DNA of 64,000 nucleotides. Origin: Candidatus Poribacteria bacterium (lineage in GTDB: Bacteria; Poribacteria; WGA-4E; WGA-3G). A program made the translations under genes and the position numbers. Where the stretch lies: contig JAPPCZ010000105.1 in NCBI GenBank assembly GCA_028824685.1, positions 62,001-126,000 of the forward strand, in the 5' to 3' direction. Positions 8,030 to 15,425 of this stretch are shown one piece after another. A model generated the notes under the pieces. That model saw only the letters and a list, made by a program, of their open reading frames with translations, ran no database searches and was not told the origin of the DNA. Every line of letters begins with the position of its first letter. Position 1 is the stretch's first letter.

Positions 8030-9388
8030 ATGAATATTATCCATATTATTTCAGATACTTTTAGACGAGACAACTTAGAAATTTTTGGGGGCAAAGGTTA
8101 TAGTCCCGCACTCAACGCCTTCGCTGAAAAGTGTGTTGTTTTTGACAAAGCTTATGTGTGCAGCTACCCAACCGTACCAATTCGTGGCGACTTGGTAACT
8201 GGCGAGGTAGGGATATGCCGACGCGGATGGGAACCGCTGCAACGCAATGTACCTGTGATCGCAAACGATCTCACAAAAGCAGGTGTTGTTAGCATGATGA
8301 TTGCTGATACGCCGCACCATCTCAACAACGGCTTCCTATATAATAGAGGGTTTACAGGATGGAAATGGATTCGTGGACAAGAAAGCGATCTGTTGGAAAC
8401 CCATCCTTATGATTTTGACACAGAAGAAGTTTTACGTTATCGTGAACACACGCGCCCACATCCGAACAAGTTACCCGCAGGCATCTTTAACCATCTCAAA
8501 AATAGCGACTCTCGACGGAATGAAGGGGATACCTTTGTTGCACAGACTGTGCAAACCGCATGCGACTGGCTGGAACGCAACTACCAACACGAAAATTTCT
8601 ATCTGATGGTAGATACGTTCGATCCGCACGAGCCTTGGGATGTGCCAGAGTGGTACATCAGAAGGTTTGACCCTGATGATTATGATGGACCAGAACCTAT
8701 CTATCCAACCTACGGACCAAATAATATGGACGAACGCACAACCCAACGTCTCAATGCGCTATACCGTGCCGAAGCGTGTCTTGTAGATAATTGGATTGGA
8801 CAGCTGCTACAAAAAATTGACTATATGGGACTGATGGAAAACACAATGATCATTTTCATGGCAGACCACGGTTTTCTGTTGGGTGAGCATGGTCTCATTG
8901 CTAAAAACCTCGGTATGTATGAGGAGATTGTGCATATACCGCTGCTAATTTATCATCCGGAGGTTACACCTCGTCGGACAGACGCTCTTGCCAGTATTAT
9001 TGACATTCCCGCGACTGTCATTGATGTTTTCGGGGCAGAACGCGGTAAACAGGTTGAAGGCAATAGTTTGTTACCAATCGTCCTGGGAGATACCGACACG
9101 GGCAGAGATTATGCGATTACACACGGCGCATGGGGTGGCGGATGGAGTCCTGATGGTGGAAGTCCACATGGAAGTGTTACGGATGGCACATGGTCACTAT
9201 TATTAGAAAATAAAGGAGCGCCACAACATCTGTTCCATCTACCATCCGATCCAGAACAGATGCAGAATAGGTTTGAGTCAGACACAGATGAGGCACGTCG
9301 ACTCTACCAAGCGTTTTTGGAATTCTTGGGTCAGCACGGCGGTCCAGAGGCTATGGTTGAACAATTCCAGAATAGATGGCCTATTTAA
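8030..9388 (+). CDS. Sulfatase-fold hydrolase with threonine at the nucleophile position
   Basis: A 452-residue protein of the alkaline-phosphatase/sulfatase superfamily. The N-terminal metal site is SDTFRRDN (Asp 9). The region holding the catalytic residue reads YPTVPIRGDLVTG: Thr 48 occupies the position of Cys/Ser in the C-x-P-x-R sulfatase motif. Other metal ligands are visible in DPHEPWDVP (near 205) and MADHGFLLGEHG (near 282-293). The C-terminal region carries the usual DPEQMQNRF segment. Formylglycine cannot form from threonine, so it may act as a phospho- or phosphono-esterase, or as a sulfatase of altered chemistry. No signal peptide is visible, so it is probably cytoplasmic. AATTGAGGAG (8016-8025) is a good ribosome site. 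It stands alone. Confidence 0.85.
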   Translation: MNIIHIISDTFRRDNLEIFGGKGYSPALNAFAEKCVVFDKAYVCSYPTVPIRGDLVTGEVGICRRGWEPLQRNVPVIANDLTKAGVVSMMIADTPHHLNNGFLYNRGFTGWKWIRGQESDLLETHPYDFDTEEVLRYREHTRPHPNKLPAGIFNHLKNSDSRRNEGDTFVAQTVQTACDWLERNYQHENFYLMVDTFDPHEPWDVPEWYIRRFDPDDYDGPEPIYPTYGPNNMDERTTQRLNALYRAEACLVDNWIGQLLQKIDYMGLMENTMIIFMADHGFLLGEHGLIAKNLGMYEEIVHIPLLIYHPEVTPRRTDALASIIDIPATVIDVFGAERGKQVEGNSLLPIVLGDTDTGRDYAITHGAWGGGWSPDGGSPHGSVTDGTWSLLLENKGAPQHLFHLPSDPEQMQNRFESDTDEARRLYQAFLEFLGQHGGPEAMVEQFQNRWPI

Positions 9389-9403
9389 CTGATTTCTTGA
9401 TTT

Positions 9404-9445
9404 CGATCTCCGAATCGCGACGGACAATAATATGTTGACAAAGCA
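9404..9445 (+). repeat. 42-bp repeat upstream of the aquaporin gene
   Basis: Matches 4373-4414 with one mismatch over 42 bases. It starts CGATCTCCGAAT, contains GGACAATAATATGTTGACA, and ends AAGCA. Both copies lie shortly upstream of a plus-strand gene. Confidence 0.75.
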
Positions 9446-9471
9446 GTAGTATAAACAGAAGATAGAACCTA

Positions 9472-10137
9472 ATGAATACACGGAATTTAGTTGCTGAATT
9501 TATCGGCACTTTCACGCTTATCTTTATCGGCGCGGGATCAGTGGTTATCAATCCAGGGAATTTAGTTGCAGTTGCACTTGCATTCGGTTCAGTCGTTGTA
9601 GCGTTTGTTTATGCGTATGGACATATTTCTGGCGCACATATCAATCCTGCAGTAACGCTGGCACTCCTAATAGCAGGTGAAATCGGATTTACTGCAGCAA
9701 TCGGTTACTGGATTGTTCAATTTGCAGGTGGTATTTTGGGGGCGTATGTTCTCAAAGGTGTGTTACCGGTAAACGGTGATTTGGGTGTAACTATTTTAGC
9801 CGCGAATGTAACACCGCTAAATGGACTGATCGTTGAAATCATACTCACATTTTTCCTCGTCAATACGATTTTTAATACTGCTGTGAGTGGAAAGGCGGGA
9901 AACCTTGCTGGACTCGCTATTGGGTTAACTTTAGTGTTTTGCATTCTGATGGGTGGGCCGTTGACACGTGCGTCCCTCAATCCTGCACGTACGTTAGGAC
10001 CTGCTATCGCAGCCGGTGCTGAACATGCACAGTGGGGGAACATCTGGCTTTATTTTGTTGGTCCATTTATAGGGGCAGTGCTTGCTGCGCTTCTGTATAT
10101 TGGTATTTTGAAAGATAAAGACGCTGAAGATGAATAG
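9472..10137 (+). CDS. Aquaporin/glycerol facilitator family channel (MIP)
   Basis: A 221-residue membrane channel with six hydrophobic helices and the two half-helix signatures GAHINPAVT (NPA at residues 58-60) and ASLNPAR (NPA at 170-172), with the selectivity arginine (Arg 173) after the second. The two halves are inverted repeats as usual in the family. The length is compact, as in AqpZ-type water channels or small aquaglyceroporins; substrate choice cannot be settled by eye. It should sit in the inner membrane. The start ATG at 9472 has only a weak ribosome site (AGAAGATAG). It lies alone, preceded by a dispersed repeat and followed by a bidirectional terminator shared with the opposing hsp20 gene. 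Confidence 0.92.
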   Translation: MNTRNLVAEFIGTFTLIFIGAGSVVINPGNLVAVALAFGSVVVAFVYAYGHISGAHINPAVTLALLIAGEIGFTAAIGYWIVQFAGGILGAYVLKGVLPVNGDLGVTILAANVTPLNGLIVEIILTFFLVNTIFNTAVSGKAGNLAGLAIGLTLVFCILMGGPLTRASLNPARTLGPAIAAGAEHAQWGNIWLYFVGPFIGAVLAALLYIGILKDKDAEDE

Positions 10138-10147
10138 TTCATAATAG

Positions 10148-10314
10148 TATGGTAGATTTTACAATTAACTGGACATTGTCACTCGGCACGGACAAAGTGC
10201 TCTACACTTTTAAAGTCGCGAACTGGAGCTCGTTCCTACAGGAAGAGGTGCTATGAATTGCTCTACTACGAACAGTCTATTTCTTTAAAAGGAAGTTATT
10301 TTGAGAAATGGTAT
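10148..10314. repeat. Remnant MITE-like region between aquaporin and hsp20 genes
   Basis: Begins with TATGGTAGATTTTACAATTA, which matches the inverted ends of the family-2 elements at 14829 and 17419. The middle holds a decayed copy of the GTCGCGA...CGTTCCTACAGGAAG module. The right side has GAGAAATGGTAT, similar to the end of family 1. A matching right end for the first terminus was not found, so this may be a degraded or composite copy. Confidence 0.45.
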
Positions 10315-10330
10315 GATATTAAATAAAAAC

Positions 10331-10356
10331 AGGCTGATGCTTTTTAGCATTAGCCT
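10331..10356. terminator. Bidirectional terminator between aquaporin (+) and hsp20 (-)
   Basis: AGGCTGATGC pairs with GCATTAGCCT (one G-T wobble) around a 6-base loop. An A-run on the left side and a T-rich run on the right side give U-tracts in both directions. Confidence 0.78.
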
Positions 10357-10406
10357 TACTTTTTATCTTTGCGAGGTATAGGTACCCCACACTACAATAT
10401 ACCGGA

Positions 10407-11027
10407 TTAAGCATCAGCGTTGATAGGAATTTCAGTGGGTTTTGCCGCTTCCGTTTTCGGGGCAATTACCGTCAAAACACCATCCTTGAATTCTGCTTTT
10501 ATCCCATCAACTACAATGTTCGGTGGAAGTGGAAACTTACGATGAAAACTTCCATAACGCCTTTCTGATCGACGTAAGTTCTGTGTTTCGTCCGTCTGTT
10601 CCTGCTTCTTTTTTCCTTTTATTGTCAATTGACTTTCAGTTACGGAAACATTGACATCGTTTTGTGAAACACCTGGGAGTTCAACTGATACTTCAAACCT
10701 ATCTTCAGCCTCAGAAAAATCAACGAAAGGACGCCAATTGGATTTACCTCTTCGGGTTTTCTCTTTCCTAAACGCAACTGCTCTATCAAATTCGGGAGGT
10801 CTGTGATGTCCTCCTCTACCTCTTGGTGGGCGATGCCCCCAATTTCCGCGTGCTCCAAGTGATTGGTGTCGTTGAGGTCCTCTTGGTCGTGACGGTGGTC
10901 CCTGCCACCTACCTTCAGGGGGGCTGTTATGTCTTCTGCCAGGTCCGGGACCTCTACCCTGTGCGGGACGATGTCTCCGTGGACCCTGGAAAGCACCACT
11001 GGGACCGTGTTGCGGTCTATTTCTCAT
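10407..11027 (-). CDS. Hsp20-family small heat-shock protein with Arg/Gly/Pro/His-rich N-terminal extension
   Basis: A 206-residue product. Residues 1 to about 95 are low-complexity, rich in Arg, Gly, Pro, His and Gln (for example RPAQGRGPGPGRRH). After this comes a standard alpha-crystallin domain, from WRPFVDFSEAEDRFEV to the GVLTVIAPK segment (A-x-x-x-n-G-v-L signature as AEFKDGVLTV), then a short tail with the I-P-I motif that docks between subunits. Small Hsps hold unfolding proteins without ATP in the cytoplasm. The N-terminal arm normally controls oligomer size and client binding; here it looks intrinsically disordered and nucleic-acid-binding-like. The start is fixed by AAAGGAG (complement of 11034-11040). 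It lies downstream of the second hsp20 gene on the same strand, separated by a stem-loop. Confidence 0.88.
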   Translation of the reverse strand: MRNRPQHGPSGAFQGPRRHRPAQGRGPGPGRRHNSPPEGRWQGPPSRPRGPQRHQSLGARGNWGHRPPRGRGGHHRPPEFDRAVAFRKEKTRRGKSNWRPFVDFSEAEDRFEVSVELPGVSQNDVNVSVTESQLTIKGKKKQEQTDETQNLRRSERRYGSFHRKFPLPPNIVVDGIKAEFKDGVLTVIAPKTEAAKPTEIPINADA

Positions 11028-11127
11028 TACAATTCTCCTTTTCTAATCTTGTATTCTAATTATTTTCTTTTTCATTAGTATTTGACAACTATACATACCA
11101 AATTGTTCGGATAAATGATGCAACGTC

Positions 11128-11163
11128 AACAGGGCAGGCACAATCAATTGTACCTGCCCTGTT
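11128..11163 (-). terminator. Stem-loop between the two hsp20 genes
   Basis: An 11-bp perfect stem, AACAGGGCAGG with CCTGCCCTGTT, extended inside by ACAAT/ATTGT. It lies just after the stop of the upstream hsp20 gene. A U-tract is not obvious on the minus strand, so it could be a terminator, attenuator or RNA-stabilising hairpin. Confidence 0.55.
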
Positions 11164-11177
11164 ATTTGGGAATTATT

Positions 11178-11633
11178 TTAACTTTCCTGCGGAATATCCA
11201 CAGTTGATTCAGCGACAATTGGAATTTCTTTCGGCTTCACCTCTTCGGGTTTTGGGATAGACAACGTCAAAACACCATCCTTGAATTCGGCTTTGATGCT
11301 GTCTACCTCAACCTTCGGAGGAAGTGTGAATTTTCGTTCAAAACTCCCGTAACTTCGTTCAACTCGATGGAAATCTTTGGAATCGTCAGTTTTTTCCTGC
11401 CGTTTTTCTCCCTTTATCGTTAAGAGATTATCTTTGACAGAAATGTGAACATCGTCCTTTGTAACACCAGGGAGTTCTGCACGAACTTCAAAACTATCAT
11501 CTGTTTCGGAAATGTCAGCAGATGGTCTCCACCTATATTCTTGTGTGCCAGGTGTTGCAAAAAACGGCGTGAACAGAGAGTTATAGAATTTGAAAGGATT
11601 TGCTACTGGTCTGTGTAAAGTCAAATAAGTCAT
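11178..11633 (-). CDS. Hsp20-family small heat-shock protein
   Basis: A 151-residue small heat-shock protein of ordinary size. A short N-terminal arm (about 35 residues, aromatic: FKFYNSLFTPFF) precedes the alpha-crystallin domain, which starts WRPSADISETDDSFEV and ends AEFKDGVLTLSIPK; the C-terminal tail has KEIPIV, the inter-dimer anchor. It is an ATP-independent holdase in the cytoplasm. The domain is closely related to the neighbour at 10407, so the two look like a duplication with a replaced N-terminal arm. AAAGGAG (complement of 11641-11647) sets the start. Two sequences that fit sigma-54 promoters lie upstream in the correct orientation, so control by sigma-54 and an enhancer-binding activator is likely. 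Confidence 0.93.
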   Translation of the reverse strand: MTYLTLHRPVANPFKFYNSLFTPFFATPGTQEYRWRPSADISETDDSFEVRAELPGVTKDDVHISVKDNLLTIKGEKRQEKTDDSKDFHRVERSYGSFERKFTLPPKVEVDSIKAEFKDGVLTLSIPKPEEVKPKEIPIVAESTVDIPQES

Positions 11634-11674
11634 TTTTTTTCTCCTTTAGATTTATGTTTTCTGTAAGTTTAATC

Positions 11675-11691
11675 AGCAAGTTCTGTGCCAA
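11675..11691 (-). promoter_or_regulatory. Sigma-54 (-24/-12) promoter, proximal, for hsp20
   Basis: On the minus strand the site reads TTGGCACAGAACTTGCT: GG and GC separated by exactly 10 bases, matching TGGCAC-N5-TTGC. It lies 42 bases upstream of the hsp20 ATG, leaving room for a short leader with its ribosome site. Confidence 0.8.
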
Positions 11692-11736
11692 TTATTTTGA
11701 CACAATTCTAAATTGTTTCAATCTACAATAGGTATA

Positions 11737-11753
11737 AGCAATTTATGTGCCAA
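11737..11753 (-). promoter_or_regulatory. Sigma-54 (-24/-12) promoter, distal, for hsp20
   Basis: On the minus strand it reads TTGGCACATAAATTGCT, again GG-N10-GC with a full TGGCAC and TTGC. It is 62 bp upstream of the proximal copy, in the same direction. Confidence 0.75.
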
Positions 11754-11907
11754 AATAACGTTTTATCTCATCTATAATGAGCGATTAAACCGAGATATAG
11801 CGATACTACTAACGGAGTTGAGAGATTCACTATCAATCCTTTGTAAAAATTGATTAAAGTAAGATTCTTACAAGACAACTATGGAGATTGAGATATGGAA
11901 ATCAATC

Positions 11908-11940
11908 TGCCATATTGACATATCCGTGCCATTTTGAAAC
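11908..11940. promoter_or_regulatory. Possible enhancer (activator) sites for the sigma-54 promoters
   Basis: Two similar copies, TGCCATATTGACA (11908-11920) and TGCCATTTTGAAA (11927-11939), are spaced 19 bp start to start. They lie 155-265 bp upstream of the two -24/-12 elements, where sigma-54 activators usually bind. The role is inferred from position only. The 380-bp gap 11634-12015 holds nothing else. Confidence 0.35.
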
Positions 11941-12015
11941 GGTGTCTATGTCAAAAAGGCGGGTTGGTAAATAGTAAATTCCAAGTAAAAATTAGGGTAG
12001 GCAGAGAAGGTAGGT

Positions 12016-12663
12016 TTATTTATTTTGATCAGAAAGTTGCGCGCGTATTCCCGCAGCAACGGTATGCAACGCTATAGGATTATCGTTCAAAAACGGAATT
12101 ATTAGATCCGCATATTTTTTGCAAGGTTCTGTGTAAATTGGAAAATTTGGGAGTACATCCCGACGGTACCAACTGATTGCGCTTTCGAGGCTGCCGCTGC
12201 GTGTGCCGACATCGCGAAGCATCCGCCGCAGTACCCTTTCATGTGCGTCAACATCTAAAAAGATTTTAATATCTATTAACTCACGGAGTTGCTGATTCCA
12301 ATAGATAAGGTGTCCCTCCACAATTACGACATCGCTTGGTTCTATAATTTCCTTTTCATCACCACGTTGTGCTGCACGGGTTCCGGGTGAGGGGGTTTCA
12401 ATAGGGGTTCGCAAGCGGAGTTTTTCAATATCGGCAACAAGCACATCCCAACGCACCGCATCTGGATGATTTGCGGTTACCACCTTTTCGCGTTCTTCAG
12501 GTGTGTATTCTGCCCAATCTCTAAAATAGGAATCTTGGTGTAACGTGATAGGAGAAAAATCTGCGAGTTGTTCTGCCAAAGCAGTGGCGAACGTTGTTTT
12601 TCCAGAGGCTGAACCGCCCATTATGCCAACGGTGATTGGTCTAATCGTATTGTTTTTTGCCAT
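12016..12663 (-). CDS. Uridine kinase-like P-loop kinase
   Basis: A 215-residue cytoplasmic kinase. The Walker A motif GGSASGKTT is near residue 15, then LHQDSYFRD (residues 41-49), the substrate-loop-like NHPDAVRWDVL (65-75), VIVEGHLIYW (Walker B/lid region near 113), and the helical arginine-rich lid HERVLRRMLRDVGTRSGS. These match the uridine/cytidine kinase and phosphoribulokinase family: pyrimidine salvage, NTP plus uridine to UMP. The usual VFEGI is replaced by VEGHL, and the lid sequence is typical of uridine kinase. Assignment to udk itself is likely but not certain because related P-loop kinases are similar. It has its own transcription unit; upstream bases to 12780 show no clear promoter. 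Confidence 0.8.
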   Translation of the reverse strand: MAKNNTIRPITVGIMGGSASGKTTFATALAEQLADFSPITLHQDSYFRDWAEYTPEEREKVVTANHPDAVRWDVLVADIEKLRLRTPIETPSPGTRAAQRGDEKEIIEPSDVVIVEGHLIYWNQQLRELIDIKIFLDVDAHERVLRRMLRDVGTRSGSLESAISWYRRDVLPNFPIYTEPCKKYADLIIPFLNDNPIALHTVAAGIRAQLSDQNK

Positions 12664-12786
12664 TCTTTCTTTGCTTTCATCAAATTTTGTTATTAGGTAT
12701 AAAACAAGTATAGCGTATCATAAATTAGGGTTATTGTCAAATTTCAGAGCAATTTAGTTTTGCGTTTTTCTCAATATTAAAGGCAA

Positions 12787-12812
12787 GGTCGCGACCAGGA
12801 GGTCGCTCCTAC
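12787..12812. repeat. Short palindromic repeat (GGTCGCGACC module)
   Basis: The self-complementary GGTCGCGACC is followed by AGGAGGTCGCTCCT. The same 26-bp string with one mismatch is at 48435-48460. Both copies stand between genes and upstream of a plus-strand start. Confidence 0.65.
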
Positions 12813-12834
12813 AGGAAGAGGTTTTCTGAATCAT

Positions 12835-12864
12835 TTGACTTCGGTAGAGTTTTTATGTTATTCT
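12835..12864 (+). promoter_or_regulatory. Possible sigma-70 promoter of the AAA gene
   Basis: TTGACT (12835-12840) and TATTCT (12859-12864) have an 18-base spacer, 83 bases upstream of the preferred start at 12947. Confidence 0.4.
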
Positions 12865-12946
12865 ATTTATTAAACAAAGGATTATGCCACCGTCAAATTG
12901 TAGCATGAGAACTTACCTAACAACGCCTTTTATCGTGGAGAAGAAC

Positions 12947-14794
12947 ATGTTTTGGGAACAGATTGAATCACAATATAAAGTTTCAGCTGCACATCAATTT
13001 TTACTACATTTTAATGTTAATGATTTACTACACGACGAACTCTACGGCTATTTACCTGCCTTGGACTATCTGATGGAGCAACTCAACGTCCTCGGATGCC
13101 GTCTGGTTATGGGGTATAACGCAACACGAGGAATTATGTGGGCCAATGCAGGTAAGTGGATAGAAACGCAGAAAATTTTGGGTCTTATTCCTAAAGATCA
13201 AGGACTCCCAGAATACACAGAGGTGCGAAAAAGGATTAATACCCAACTCTCTTACCATAAACTTCATGAAGACCCATTTCTTAAGGTTGATCCATTACCC
13301 ACAAAAGATCTTGCAGGCAAGTTACACGGACTCCTGAATCAAGACAGAGCCAGAGTAGGCTTGATCATCAATAATCTCGAACAGATTGCTCCCAATGACC
13401 CAGCGTTTGACGCAGGGGCGCAAGACAACTTACAATTCTTCTTCCATCAACTCCAAAATTGGGCATCAGACTTGGAGATACGAAGAAAAAGACATATCAT
13501 CCTCCTTCTCACACAAAATACTTACGATATTCATCCGCATTTCCTTGTGAATCAAGAAATACCAATTGTAGAGATACCTTATCCAGATTATGATGAGCGT
13601 TTAAAATTTATTGAACATTTGAGTAAAATTCCACAGGAAATTTCAGAACAGGATTCCCCAGATAAGAAAGTGCAAGTGCAATTAAACCTTGGGAATGACC
13701 GGGAAAAGCAAACATTAGCAAGAGATTCAGCAGGTTTAAATTTATTTGGGATTCACGATTTAGTTCGACATGCAACTTCATTAAACCAGAAAGTAGAGAC
13801 CTTGCTTACTAACTATCGGCGTGAAAACGTTAAGACATTTAGTCATGGTATTATTGATGTCATTGCACCAATTATTGATACAAATCAACATTGGTCAGGC
13901 CATGTAACACGTGTCCTCCAAGATATTGTCAGTGGTTTAAAAGAGGAGGATATGAGGCGAGTGCCGCGGGGGATTCTTCTACTTGGACCTACCGGTAATG
14001 GAAACATCTTTGCTGCGCGTATGTTAGCTGGAATGACAAATATGGCGTTTGTGCGGCTTCGGTACGCAAGTCAGATAAGTGAGGTAACAATAAGCATTAA
14101 TGATAACGGTGCAAGCTATGATAGAAACTTGAATTCCGCTATCAACTTTATTCGCGGGCTGGCACCGGTTGTTGTGTTTATGGACGAAATTGAACAAGCC
14201 TCACCACATACAAGCATGAACATAACAAACGTGGAACGCCCCTTTCCTGCTATTCTTACAAATGCTATGAGTGATGCCTCCTTGCATGGGAAGGTGATAT
14301 GGGTTGGCACTTCAAGCCGTCCCGATTTGATACCGCCTATTTTCCGACGTCCTGAGATTTTCAGTCACAAATTAGTGCTTCTGCCTCCCATGCGGGAGAG
14401 CCGAGGTGGTATTTTGCAGTTTTTCTGCCGACTTCACACACAAGAAGAGATGAATTTTCAGGAGATTGCCAGAGGTGAAAAGTTGCGTGGGGTGAGTGTT
14501 AACGATCTTAATCTAATTGCACAACGCAGCCATAATCTCGCAAAACGGAAAAATCGTAATAGTTTTACAGAAGAAGATTTACGCGAGGTAGTTTCAGATT
14601 TTATGCCGGACTATTCTCCAGAAATGCGAATGTTTATGACATTATTGGCTTTACAGGAGGCAAATTCTCGTGCTATGCTGCCAGATAGACTGCCGCCGCC
14701 ATTTCAAGAATTTGTGGACGAAAACCGGATTGACAAAACAAAGATAAATACACGTTTGATGGAACTGGGTAAAGAACTTGGATTGACTGCATGA
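12947..14794 (+). CDS. Ycf46-like AAA+ protein with degenerate Walker A
   Basis: A 615-residue protein. The N-terminal half resembles the degenerate AAA-like domain of Ycf46-type proteins (GLIINNLEQIAPNDPAF, then IILLLTQN and VEIPYPDYDERLKFIEHL). The C-terminal half is an AAA module: GILLLGPTGNGNIFAARML at the P-loop, VVVFMDEIEQA as Walker B (Asp 413, Glu 414), and IWVGTSSRPDLIPPIFRRP covering sensor 1 and the arginine-finger region, then a helical lid. In the P-loop the essential lysine is asparagine (Asn 353) and the next Ser/Thr is isoleucine, so ATP binding or hydrolysis in this module is doubtful. Start 12947 has GGAG six bases upstream; an ATG at 12884 in frame would add 21 residues. 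The role is unknown. Confidence 0.72.
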   Translation: MFWEQIESQYKVSAAHQFLLHFNVNDLLHDELYGYLPALDYLMEQLNVLGCRLVMGYNATRGIMWANAGKWIETQKILGLIPKDQGLPEYTEVRKRINTQLSYHKLHEDPFLKVDPLPTKDLAGKLHGLLNQDRARVGLIINNLEQIAPNDPAFDAGAQDNLQFFFHQLQNWASDLEIRRKRHIILLLTQNTYDIHPHFLVNQEIPIVEIPYPDYDERLKFIEHLSKIPQEISEQDSPDKKVQVQLNLGNDREKQTLARDSAGLNLFGIHDLVRHATSLNQKVETLLTNYRRENVKTFSHGIIDVIAPIIDTNQHWSGHVTRVLQDIVSGLKEEDMRRVPRGILLLGPTGNGNIFAARMLAGMTNMAFVRLRYASQISEVTISINDNGASYDRNLNSAINFIRGLAPVVVFMDEIEQASPHTSMNITNVERPFPAILTNAMSDASLHGKVIWVGTSSRPDLIPPIFRRPEIFSHKLVLLPPMRESRGGILQFFCRLHTQEEMNFQEIARGEKLRGVSVNDLNLIAQRSHNLAKRKNRNSFTEEDLREVVSDFMPDYSPEMRMFMTLLALQEANSRAMLPDRLPPPFQEFVDENRIDKTKINTRLMELGKELGLTA

Positions 14795-14828
14795 GTTTAG
14801 CACCATGTTATTTAAAGAAATCTGTTTT

Positions 14829-14966
14829 TATGGTGAAATATGGGAATAATTGGACACTACACTTGTCCGAGCGATTTCTGAATCGCGACTCATGTCACTC
14901 ATAGCCGGGAATCGGAGTTCCCTCCTACAGAGAAATAATGTTAAATTAATTCAATAATCTACCATA
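14829..14966. mobile_element. MITE-like element, family 2 (138 bp, copy A)
   Basis: Ends are imperfect inverted repeats: TATGGTGAAATATGGGAATA at the left and, read from the right end inward, TATGGTAGATTATTGAATTA. Inside is the GTCGCGATTCGGAGATCGC-type palindrome in decayed form and GGGAATCGGAGTTCCCTCCT. It has exactly the same length and arrangement as the element at 17419-17556. No coding capacity. Confidence 0.72.
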
Positions 14967-15045
14967 AGTAAATATCTGATAGATAACTTATAAAGTTCTG
15001 CGATACTTGCTGTATAAGAGTAATTCAACCTCAATTATAAACAGA

Positions 15046-15074
15046 ATACCCCTGCTGGTATACAACAGGGGTAT
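15046..15074 (-). terminator. Terminator after the RRM gene
   Basis: A perfect 9-bp stem, ATACCCCTG with CAGGGGTAT, lies 52 bases after the stop of the minus-strand RRM gene. On the minus strand a T-containing tail (CTGTTTATAATT) follows. Confidence 0.6.
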
Positions 15075-15125
15075 CATTCCACTAAAAGTGATCTGATAAT
15101 TGTGAGGAATTCCTCACGGGCGTGA

Positions 15126-15425
15126 TTACTCTTCTTCGTAGCGGCTTTGGTAGCGACCGCCGCCACCACCACCAGAACGTCGTTCGCGCGGGCGGGCGGG
15201 ATTGACTTTTAACGGACGTCCCATCACCTCTTGACCATCAAGAGCTTCAATAGCGCGTTCACCATCTTCTTGGTTTTCCATCTCAACAAACCCATACCCT
15301 TTGGAGCGGCCATCATAACGGTCCCGGATAATTGTTACAGAACTAAGCGGACCATGCGGCTCAAATAATTCTTCCAAGTCAGTCTCTGTCGCTGCATAGG
15401 GTACATTGCCAACGTAGATGTTCAT
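15126..15425 (-). CDS. RNA-binding protein with one RRM and glycine-rich tail
   Basis: A 99-residue protein of the cyanobacterial Rbp type. One RNA recognition motif fills residues 1-80: RNP2 is NIYVGNV (residues 2-8) and RNP1 is KGYGFVEM (near 42-49), with the usual aromatic residues present. A short tail follows: basic RPRERR, then GGGGGG and an acidic end. Such proteins bind single-stranded RNA and are often cold-induced. The start follows AAAGGAG (complement of 15431-15437). It is transcribed alone with its own terminator. Family assignment is firm; RNA targets are unknown. Confidence 0.92.
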   Translation of the reverse strand: MNIYVGNVPYAATETDLEELFEPHGPLSSVTIIRDRYDGRSKGYGFVEMENQEDGERAIEALDGQEVMGRPLKVNPARPRERRSGGGGGGRYQSRYEEE

